Of a DNA stretch of 11,874 nucleotides, positions 7,078 through 11,874 are shown piece after piece (the first letter of the stretch is position 1; each line of letters opens with the position of its first letter). The stretch spans positions 1 to 11,874 of the forward strand of contig PFSC01000016.1 in assembly GCA_002788865.1 (NCBI GenBank). Direction: 5' to 3'. The position numbers were made by a program, and so were the translations under genes. The notes below the pieces were generated by a model. It was not told the origin of the DNA. It ran no database searches and saw only the letters and a list, made by a program, of their open reading frames with translations. This stretch comes from Candidatus Roizmanbacteria bacterium CG_4_9_14_0_2_um_filter_39_13. GTDB lineage: Bacteria > Patescibacteriota > Microgenomatia > UBA1406 > GWC2-37-13.

Positions 7078-7083
7078 ATTAAA
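7078..7083 (-). promoter_or_regulatory. Possible -10 box of rfbD
   Basis: TTTAAT on the minus strand lies seven bases before the ATG ending at 7070, the same spacing seen at other genes here. No -35 at the right distance is clear. Confidence 0.3.
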
Positions 7084-7153
7084 TCAAAAGATCACGAGAT
7101 CATAAAACCAACATTTGGAATACTTTTTTTGAGTTGGTTGAATATTGATATTT

Positions 7154-7165
7154 GATCAATTGATC
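7154..7165. repeat. Perfect 12-bp palindrome at the rfbB-rfbD junction
   Basis: GATCAATTGATC is perfectly self-complementary and ends on the first base of the rfbB stop codon. It lies in the 94-base gap between rfbB and rfbD. It could be a protein binding site or chance in AT-rich DNA. There is no T tract, so it is not a terminator. Confidence 0.3.
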
Positions 7166-8139
7166 TATTGGCTTTTTAATTTTCTCCACCAATTTTCATT
7201 ATCTTTATACCATTGAATTGTTTTTTCAAGTGCGGAGTCAAAATCATATTCTGGTTTCCATCCAAGCTCTTCCTGTGTTTTACTCCAATCAATAGCGTAC
7301 CGTCTATCATGGCCCTTGCGATCGGTCACATATTCGATTGATTCTTCAGAAGCATCCATTATTTTCAGAATTTTTTTGATCACCTCAAGATTTGAAATAT
7401 CTTCGGTTTGTCCTCCAACAAGATATGTCGATCCAACTTTTCCATTCGTCAAAATCATATCAATCGCTCGACAATGATCTTCAACATACAACCAATCACG
7501 GACATATTTCCCATCCCCATAGACGGGGATTTTTTTCCCTTCAAGCAGATTGGTAATCGCCAAAGGAATCAGTTTCTCAGGAAAATGATACGGACCAAAG
7601 TTATTTGAACAGTTTGTAATGGTTATCGGTAAATCATAGGTATCAAAATATGCTCGAACGAGATGATCAGATCCAGCTTTCGAAGCAGAATAGGGACTAT
7701 GGGGATTGTAGCATGTGTTTACGGTAAATTTATCAGTTGAGTCAAGTTGAAGAGCTCCAAAAACTTCATCGGTTGAAATATGATGGAATCGTTTTATTTT
7801 GTATTTGAGTGCTGATTCCAGAAGGACGTGAGTACCTACTACATTGGTCATTACAAACGGAGATGCATCTTGAATCGAGCGGTCAACATGACTTTCAGCT
7901 GCAAAATGAACGACGATGTCAATGTCAGGCATCACTTTATCCACCGCTTTTTTATCCACGATATCGCCTTTATGAAAGCTATAATGAGAATTATTTTCAA
8001 CATCTTTTAGGCTTGATAAATTACCAGCATAGGTAAGTTTATCAAAATTTACGATATGATCATCGGGGTGTTTTTCGAGCCAGTAATGTATGAAGTTTGA
8101 GCCGATAAATCCAGCCCCACCAGTGACTAATAGTTTCAT
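7165..8139 (-). CDS. rfbB: dTDP-glucose 4,6-dehydratase (RmlB)
   Basis: This 324-residue NAD+-dependent enzyme converts dTDP-glucose to dTDP-4-keto-6-deoxyglucose, the second step toward dTDP-rhamnose and other deoxysugars. The Rossmann motif TGGAGFIG is at 6-13. HFAAESHVDRSI at 78-89, the catalytic Thr123-Asp124-Glu125 in STDEVFG, and Tyr150-Lys154 in PYSASKAG are diagnostic for RmlB as opposed to other epimerases. NNFGPYHFPEKLIPL and GDGKYVRDWLYVEDH follow in the expected order. Length is slightly short of typical (330-360) but complete. It ends in TAG. The gene starts from the symmetric divergent promoter shared with the phosphatase gene. RmlD lies 94 bases downstream on the same strand, so co-transcription is likely. 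RmlA and RmlC must be elsewhere if rhamnose is made. Confidence 0.93.
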   Translation of the reverse strand: MKLLVTGGAGFIGSNFIHYWLEKHPDDHIVNFDKLTYAGNLSSLKDVENNSHYSFHKGDIVDKKAVDKVMPDIDIVVHFAAESHVDRSIQDASPFVMTNVVGTHVLLESALKYKIKRFHHISTDEVFGALQLDSTDKFTVNTCYNPHSPYSASKAGSDHLVRAYFDTYDLPITITNCSNNFGPYHFPEKLIPLAITNLLEGKKIPVYGDGKYVRDWLYVEDHCRAIDMILTNGKVGSTYLVGGQTEDISNLEVIKKILKIMDASEESIEYVTDRKGHDRRYAIDWSKTQEELGWKPEYDFDSALEKTIQWYKDNENWWRKLKSQ

Positions 8140-8142
8140 GGT

Positions 8143-8155
8143 TATAGTATACTAT
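8143..8155. promoter_or_regulatory. Symmetric divergent promoter for rfbB and the phosphatase gene
   Basis: The perfect palindrome ATAGTATACTAT (8144-8155) carries a TATACT -10 on each strand: 8146-8151 on minus, 8148-8153 on plus. The ATG of rfbB begins six bases from its box and the phosphatase ATG at 8161 begins seven bases from its own. Both mRNAs would be leaderless or nearly so. The two overlapping -10 boxes cannot be occupied at once, so the two directions should compete. Confidence 0.5.
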
Positions 8156-8160
8156 CAAAC

Positions 8161-8967
8161 ATGCTTGATATCATCAAAAATGCTGCGCGAAAAGCTGGCG
8201 AAATTCAGAAAAAATATTTTCACTCTGCCGACCTTGACATTGCAAACAAAACAAATCATTAGAATATTGTGACCAAGGCAGATCACGAATCTCAGAAAGT
8301 AATTCATGCGTTCATTTTGAATGCATTGAGTGATTTGGGTATTAATCAGGATGAGGTCGGTTTCATTGGGGAAGAGGATCTTCGAAGTACCGGCAAACAC
8401 ATGTTTATCATCGACCCCTTAGACGGCACTAGCAATTACGCCACAGGTACAGAAGAGTTTGGAGTCCTCATAGTATATTACTTTGAACATAAGTTACAGT
8501 CTGCAGTGATGTATTTTCCGATGAAAGGTTTAATGTATACTTCTGAGCTCGGGAAAGGTGTCTATCTTGAAAAAAATGGAGCAATTGAAAAAATCGAGAT
8601 TAAAAAAATACCACTTCACAATAGTTTCCTTCTATCCTCTATGTCGTATGATGATGAGATCAAAGCGGGAATTCCTCAGAAAATTCTGGCTCTGAAACCT
8701 CTATTTCGAGCAGTGAGAATGTATGGCTGCATAGGTCTTGAACTTGTATATATCTTAGAAGGGATTGCGGGTGCAATCATAGGCTTCGGATGTAGTGTCT
8801 GGGACATAGCTCCTGGAATGCTTATGCTTCGTGAAGTGGGGTACGAAATGTACGATTTTGAAGGAAATTTGTTGGAGCTTGATCTGTCAAAACCAAAGAA
8901 CACATATCCATTTTTTGCCTGCCATCCAAGACATTTAGAAAGGATCATGAAATATGTTTCCAAATAA
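8161..8967 (+). CDS. Inositol-monophosphatase-family phosphatase, frame interrupted by TAG at codon 34
   Basis: From the ATG at 8161 the frame is 268 codons, the usual length for this family, if the TAG at 8260-8262 is ignored. The segment before it (LDIIKNAARKAGEIQKKYF) is a normal family first helix. The segment after it (NIVTKADHESQ) is the normal VTxAD stretch. Catalytic Mg2+ ligands are all present downstream: Glu71/Glu72 in GEEDL, Asp85 and Asp88 in DPLDGTSNY, and Trp214-Asp215 in VWDIAPGM. The family hydrolyses sugar and inositol phosphates or 3',5'-bisphosphates; the substrate here is unknown. A GTG at 8269 could start a 232-residue protein keeping all metal ligands but lacking the first helix, with no visible ribosome site. 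CAG (Gln) to TAG is the simplest single change. The 3' end overlaps the next gene by 14 bases. Confidence 0.75.
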
Positions 8968-9241
8968 GCTAATTACGATAAACGAAGATAGTGTTAATTT
9001 AGGTATTCTTTTTCTGTTCCTGCTAATAGTATACGTTGCCGTATATTGGGGGATGTTGAAATACTTGAAGGAAGTGTATCAAGAGATTCTTAAAAATCTA
9101 GAAAGTGAGGACAGAAATAAGATTATTTCGGTAGTATATATTGTGTTAGTCAAATGGCGTCTTACCGTTGTTTATGGAGCAATATTGATATTTTTATTAG
9201 TTGTTGCATTAAATGTTCTTAAGAATATTTTTGTCAATTAG
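8954..9241 (+). CDS. Small membrane protein with two transmembrane helices
   Basis: I do not recognise the family of this 95-residue protein. It has a hydrophobic helix at about residues 16-34 (LGILFLFLLIVYVAVYWGM). A polar amphipathic stretch rich in Lys/Glu follows (about 36-56), then a second hydrophobic helix at about 74-93. Both ends would then be on the same side of the membrane. The ATG lies inside the end of the phosphatase gene in another frame (14-base overlap), so translation is probably coupled and the two may be functionally linked. The stop TAG overlaps the stop of the convergent miaB gene by four bases. It could be a short envelope or regulatory membrane peptide; no motif supports anything more exact. 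Confidence 0.6.
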   Translation: MFPNKLITINEDSVNLGILFLFLLIVYVAVYWGMLKYLKEVYQEILKNLESEDRNKIISVVYIVLVKWRLTVVYGAILIFLLVVALNVLKNIFVN

Positions 9242-10563
9242 TTCCAGTCATTAATCAAAGAATCAAGTTCTTTCCACCTCTTCTTCTTCACTGCAGGTGG
9301 TACATCATCTTTCATGACTTTGGTTGCAGCAGTCATATAGCGTTCGGAGTACCGAGAAATATATGCTTTATCAAAACCCACTTCTTTTGCGAGTTTTACC
9401 GTATTTTGAAATTCGTCATCAGTTTCTCCACAAAACCCAACGATGATATCAGTCGTTATTTTAACGTTTGGAATTTGAGCTTTGAGCTTTGATATTATGT
9501 CTAGATATTCCTCTCGGGTGTACCAGCGGTTCATCCTTTTCAACACCTCATTATTACCCGATTGAACCGGCAGGTGAATGGTCCGAGTAATATTTGGATA
9601 TTTTGCAATCATCTTAATGAGTTCATCTGAAAAATCCCACGGATTTGAGGATACGAAGTCGACTTTCTCAAAATCCATTCGAGCTACATCCTCCAAAAGA
9701 TAGGAGAAAAGTGTTGGAATGCGTTGGCGACCTAAATGCTTGACATACACCGGTTCTACATTTCGGCCATTGTATGTAAATTTTGCACGAACTGCGGAAA
9801 GATGATCTACCACCTTCTCCCGATGTCCATCGGGATACTCCTCCTTATCAAGGAGGAGAGCTTTTTTTTCTTCAACTCCCCTACTTTCTAAGGAGGGGAG
9901 GCGAGCGGAGCGAGACGGGGTGGTACTTTCTTCAAAATATATTTTGTCAATGTCTCTCATAATTTGAATATTTTCTTTCCCCAATATCAGATCCGCGCCA
10001 TATGAATTGACATTCTGTCCCAAGAGCATGACTGATGTAAATCCTTGTGCTTTGAGATGGAGACATTCTTCGATAATATCTTCATACGGTCTGCTGATCT
10101 CTCGACCACGAGTAAATGGCACAATGCAAAACGTGCAGAAATTATTGCAGCCATTTGAGATAGGTATCCATGCGTGGGTAGCGCTTTGACGAACTGGTTC
10201 ACTGTCAAATCCAACTTCTTCAATCGGCATGAACTCATCAACCTGTGGCATTCGATCTCTGATTTTTGACAGGAACTTTCCCGTTTTGTCACGAAATGCA
10301 ATGCCGACCATACACCCAGTCACTATGATTTTGAATAGTTCTTTGTTCTTTAGTTTCTCCCTTTTTATTATTGCAAGATTTTGTACCAGTCCATACACCC
10401 GTTCTTCCGCAGATTCTCTGACCATACACGTATTGATAATTACGTAATTTGCATCTTTATATCCGCGTGCTTTGGTAAATCCACGAGCGGTAAATGCCTG
10501 CTCGACGCGTTCGGAGTCTGCGACATTTTGTTGGCAGCCAAAGGTTTTTATAAAATATTTCAT
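9238..10563 (-). CDS. miaB: tRNA-2-methylthio-N6-isopentenyladenosine synthase-type methylthiotransferase (MiaB-like), no TRAM domain
   Basis: This 441-residue radical-SAM enzyme adds a methylthio group to adenosine-37 of tRNAs reading UNN codons. The N-terminal MTTase domain has the three cysteines for the auxiliary Fe-S cluster: Cys10 (FGCQQN), Cys46 (NTCMVRESAEERV) and Cys84 (TGCMVG). The radical-SAM cluster motif CxxxCxxC is Cys139, Cys143 and Cys146 in GCNNFCTFC. LGQNVNSYG, SSNPWDF, HLPVQSGNNEVLKRMNR and RYSERYMTAA are typical MiaB. Residues about 213-249 are encoded by palindromic repeat DNA and are foreign to the family. The protein stops at about the end of the radical-SAM domain, so the usual C-terminal TRAM RNA-binding domain is missing. 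IVGFCGET replaces the usual GFPGET. It may still be active; MtaB/RimO are less likely given the MiaB-like motifs. Confidence 0.88.
   Translation of the reverse strand: MKYFIKTFGCQQNVADSERVEQAFTARGFTKARGYKDANYVIINTCMVRESAEERVYGLVQNLAIIKREKLKNKELFKIIVTGCMVGIAFRDKTGKFLSKIRDRMPQVDEFMPIEEVGFDSEPVRQSATHAWIPISNGCNNFCTFCIVPFTRGREISRPYEDIIEECLHLKAQGFTSVMLLGQNVNSYGADLILGKENIQIMRDIDKIYFEESTTPSRSARLPSLESRGVEEKKALLLDKEEYPDGHREKVVDHLSAVRAKFTYNGRNVEPVYVKHLGRQRIPTLFSYLLEDVARMDFEKVDFVSSNPWDFSDELIKMIAKYPNITRTIHLPVQSGNNEVLKRMNRWYTREEYLDIISKLKAQIPNVKITTDIIVGFCGETDDEFQNTVKLAKEVGFDKAYISRYSERYMTAATKVMKDDVPPAVKKKRWKELDSLINDWN
9819..9925. repeat. Composite palindromic repeat block inside miaB
   Basis: Three inverted repeats lie side by side. 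They are CCCGATG/CATCGGG (9819-9834), CTCCTCCTT/AAGGAGGAG (9838-9858), and CTCCCCT/AGGGGAG (9876-9900). A GC-rich tail, GCGAGCGGAGCGAGACGGGG (9901-9920), follows. From memory, this kind of sequence is a frequent intergenic repeat in Patescibacteria and metagenome contigs. Here it is read in frame by miaB. Confidence 0.75.
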
Positions 10564-10762
10564 CAGGGTATAGTATACCGTGCTTACGTGCGGAGATGAT
10601 AGATTCGTGCCAAACTTTATTGAAGTGGACTTTTGATATTTTTAAGATTGAGGTTTGTTTTGATGTTTGCATAAATCCTTTTGAAATAATAAAATGAAAT
10701 GTGGCTGCACACAAATAAAAGGTCACGATTCCGCCTAGCATACAAATTATTAGTAAAATCAT
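10457..10762 (-). CDS. Possible small membrane protein overlapping the miaB start
   Basis: This is an uncertain 101-codon frame. It begins with an unusually hydrophobic stretch (about residues 1-27, MILLIICMLGGIVTFYLCAA onward) directly after its ATG, as a signal anchor would. It continues through the 199 bases before miaB and ends inside miaB in another frame, where the tail becomes arginine-rich and looks non-coding. A TATTAT box at 10776-10781 lies 13 bases before the ATG. The miaB -10 box lies inside the frame. It may be a real short gene, a remnant whose true end was lost, or chance in AT-rich DNA. No family is recognised. Confidence 0.3.
   Translation of the reverse strand: MILLIICMLGGIVTFYLCAATFHFIISKGFMQTSKQTSILKISKVHFNKVWHESIISARKHGILYPDEIFYKNLWLPTKCRRLRTRRAGIYRSWIYQSTRI
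10567..10579. promoter_or_regulatory. Palindromic -10 region of miaB
   Basis: GGTATA-G-TATACC is a palindrome with one central base and contains TATACT on the minus strand (10572-10577), eight bases before the miaB ATG ending at 10563. Initiation would be about two bases before the start codon. The core word is the same as at the rfbB/phosphatase divergent promoter. Confidence 0.45.
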
Positions 10763-10774
10763 GAAAAAACTTCG

Positions 10775-10781
10775 TATAATA
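10775..10781. promoter_or_regulatory. -10 box for the Rx4H protein, with an overlapping minus-strand box
   Basis: A perfect TATAAT on the plus strand (10775-10780) predicts initiation near 10787 and a leader of about 24 bases before the ATG at 10811. The complementary strand reads TATTAT at 10776-10781, usable for the small minus-strand frame. An AGGTG at about 10789-10793 is too far from 10811 to be its ribosome site. Confidence 0.4.
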
Positions 10782-10810
10782 ACGAGTTAGGTGAAATAAA
10801 TGACATCATT

Positions 10811-11320
10811 ATGGATAATATTCTTAAATCGATAGAAAATTCTCTGCAAAATAAAAATTGGTATTCCGCCCTTGTTTTGTCGCTTATTTTACCTGATGTA
10901 TGCGCCAAGCTAGAGGGGAATGGTAAAAGCTCGTCAGTTCGGTATCCTGAATGGTTCAACACATATCTTGGCAAAAAATATAATGGTTTTTTATCTGGAA
11001 ATGATTGCTATTCGCTTAGGTGCGCCTTTTTACATGAAGGTTCTAGCAATATTGAGACACAAAAAGCCAAAGATGTTTTAGACCACTTCGTGTTTGTTGC
11101 CAATGGCGCACACTGCAATCGTTTTAGTAATTGTTATTTTGGTGATCCAAAATACGATGGTAAGGATTTTTTACAATTATCTGTAAATAATTTTTGCCAA
11201 GATATGATAGAAGCGACAAAACAATGGCTTAATGATCGATCTATTAATAAGAATTTATCTGATATGCTGGAAATTCACGAGAGTGGATTTTCTATCTGCA
11301 ATGCAATAAAGATTCAATGA
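10811..11320 (+). CDS. Uncharacterised protein with an Rx4H motif (HEPN-like)
   Basis: This 169-residue soluble protein is not one I can name by family. It appears largely helical. A first region (about 3-33) has LVLSLILPDVCAKLEG. Next is a polar segment with RYPEWFNTYLGKKY (44-57). Then comes YSLRCAFLHEGSS, in which Arg70 and His75 form Rx4H. That pattern, at the end of a helix, is what HEPN ribonuclease and toxin domains use (Rx4-6H), and short HEPN proteins are often about this size. There are several cysteines (31, 66, 71, 99, 106), including GAHCNRFSNC. No nucleotidyltransferase antitoxin or defence gene adjoins it, so a toxin role is only a suggestion. It ends in TGA. The next gene is in the same frame 72 bases later, which I regard as chance. 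Confidence 0.65.
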   Translation: MDNILKSIENSLQNKNWYSALVLSLILPDVCAKLEGNGKSSSVRYPEWFNTYLGKKYNGFLSGNDCYSLRCAFLHEGSSNIETQKAKDVLDHFVFVANGAHCNRFSNCYFGDPKYDGKDFLQLSVNNFCQDMIEATKQWLNDRSINKNLSDMLEIHESGFSICNAIKIQ

Positions 11321-11357
11321 TATCATTTACATCGCCTAACACGGTATATGAGGTTCG

Positions 11358-11374
11358 CAAAATTAAAAATTTTG
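11358..11374. other. AT-rich hairpin before the anchored unknown protein
   Basis: CAAAATT and AATTTTG are perfect 7-bp arms around AAA, four bases before the -10 box of the next gene. It could be an operator or a weak transcript end for the Rx4H gene. Arms made almost only of A and T give little stability. Confidence 0.2.
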
Positions 11375-11377
11375 ATT

Positions 11378-11383
11378 TATAGT
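11378..11383 (+). promoter_or_regulatory. -10 box of the anchored unknown protein
   Basis: TATAGT places initiation near 11390, three bases before the ATG at 11393. A weak -35 (TTCGCA, 11354-11359) lies 18 bp upstream. This supports the ATG at 11393 and not the in-frame ATG at 11348, which lies upstream of the predicted initiation point. Confidence 0.35.
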
Positions 11384-11392
11384 ATTTACACT

Positions 11393-11815
11393 ATGAAGAA
11401 AACAATTTTTATTGCGATCATTGTGGCAGTGGCGGCTTTTACAGCTGGATACCTTACACCAAAAAGCAGTAATAATCTCACAGAAAACAATATCAAAGAA
11501 GAGCCAACATTTTATATGACGGATAACATAGCTTGTCAAATTTTAGAGTCATCATCGCAGGATGAAATTGGACGGCAAATATCATTCATCAACCTAAATA
11601 CTGATGAACCAAAAGTGCTTTTTGGTGAAGGTGGAACATCGCCAATGGAAAAAGTACACGAAACCGGTGACACTTTGGTTGTTCAACTTATAGCTTCGGG
11701 TTCTGGCAGTGTGGATACTTTTGTTATTGATAAAAAAACTGGTTTATTTTCTAGAGCCGCCACTGGCTCATTTTTGGGTGTTTATTCAATTGCATCAAAA
11801 GGAAATTGTAAATAA
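11393..11815 (+). CDS. Uncharacterised exported or membrane-anchored protein
   Basis: Starting at the ATG at 11393, which gives a classic MKKT plus hydrophobic helix (residues 2-20, TIFIAIIVAVAAFTAGYL), the protein has 140 residues. There is no cysteine lipobox, and a clear cleavage site is not evident, so it may remain anchored by this helix. The exported part is about 115 residues, beta-strand-like (ISFINLNTDEPKVLF, DTLVVQLIASGSGSVDTFVI, GVYSIASKGNC). One cysteine (ACQIL) and one near the C terminus (GNCK) could form a disulphide. The alternative ATG at 11348 would put a basic stretch before the helix and is less natural. I do not recognise the family. Small anchored proteins of this layout are common in Patescibacteria. 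Confidence 0.6.
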   Translation: MKKTIFIAIIVAVAAFTAGYLTPKSSNNLTENNIKEEPTFYMTDNIACQILESSSQDEIGRQISFINLNTDEPKVLFGEGGTSPMEKVHETGDTLVVQLIASGSGSVDTFVIDKKTGLFSRAATGSFLGVYSIASKGNCK

Positions 11816-11822
11816 AAATTTT

Positions 11823-11870
11823 AAGTCCGTATCTGGGATGGGGAACTCCCTCGCCTTTAGGCGACGACTT
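11823..11870. repeat. GC-rich multi-hairpin element at the window edge
   Basis: Nested inverted repeats are present: AAGTC/GACTT as outer arms (11823-11827 and 11866-11870), GGGA/TCCC (11841-11850), and TCGCC-TTTA-GGCGA (11851-11864). It is clearly richer in G and C than its surroundings and follows the last stop codon. It looks like a dispersed palindromic (REP-like) unit or the start of a larger element cut by the window. There is no T tract, so a terminator is unlikely. Confidence 0.5.
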
Positions 11871-11874
11871 TAGT

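Noticed and set aside
10800..10835. Short leader peptide before the Rx4H gene
   Set aside because: An 11-codon frame with an AGGTG about seven bases ahead of its ATG overlaps the gene start. It has no regulatory codon run or attenuator hairpins, so it is probably chance.
5819..11320. Genome-wide reassignment of TGA to glycine (code 25)
   Set aside because: The glycosyltransferase-GtrA gene (stop at 2375) and the Rx4H gene (stop at 11318) end in TGA, the former exactly where its family ends. No other gene here contains internal TGA. Recoding limited to the carbonic-anhydrase-like gene remains open only as a transfer hypothesis.
10811..11815. One long gene broken by a single TGA at 11318
   Set aside because: The two parts are in the same frame with no other stop between. 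However, the second begins with a clear signal anchor and has its own -10 box, so two genes are more natural; a shared frame has a one-in-three chance.
1..11874. CRISPR array, tRNA, rRNA or insertion sequence
   Set aside because: I looked for regularly spaced direct repeats, cloverleaf-like segments and transposase motifs on both strands and saw none.

Overview
This is an AT-rich, gene-dense stretch of a bacterial chromosome. Its style points to a Candidate Phyla Radiation (Patescibacteria) genome or something close to it: tiny or negative intergenic gaps, convergent genes whose stop codons touch, few Shine-Dalgarno sequences, -10 boxes sitting a few bases before start codons, and palindromic repeats translated inside conserved genes. 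The lineage is inferred from style only; there is no rRNA or other marker in the window. Stop usage in the intact genes is 8 TAA, 2 TAG and 2 TGA, so all three normally act as stops here.

Left part (1-2374): a Na+/H+-exchanger-family antiporter on the minus strand is divergent from a membrane-anchored PEGA-PEGA-SH3b envelope protein on the plus strand. Middle (2375-5741, minus strand): a compact unit that reads UDP-glucose dehydrogenase, then UDP-glucuronate decarboxylase, then a glycosyltransferase fused to a GtrA membrane domain. Together these could make UDP-glucuronate and UDP-xylose and load a sugar on a polyprenyl carrier. Next, at 6204-8139 (minus strand), are a dTDP-4-dehydrorhamnose reductase-like enzyme (RmlD) and dTDP-glucose 4,6-dehydratase (RmlB). 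RmlA and RmlC are not in the window.

Two plus-strand genes beside the RmlD/RmlB pair have in-frame stop codons that cut recognisable families. A small beta-carbonic-anhydrase-like gene (5819-6211) has two TGA codons between its two zinc-ligand motifs. An inositol-monophosphatase-family gene (8161-8967) has a TAG at codon 34. A two-helix membrane protein overlaps the end of the latter.

Right part (9238-11874): a MiaB-type tRNA methylthiotransferase carries a translated palindromic repeat block and has no TRAM domain. It is followed by a possible small membrane ORF, an unknown protein with an Rx4H (HEPN-like) motif, a signal-anchored unknown protein, and a GC-rich structured element at the window edge.

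The observations I find most worth checking are the interrupted genes, the repeats translated inside RmlD and MiaB, and the recurrent -10 placement that implies leaderless or near-leaderless transcripts, including a symmetric divergent promoter at 8143-8155. I found no tRNA, rRNA, CRISPR array, insertion sequence or complete intrinsic terminator.
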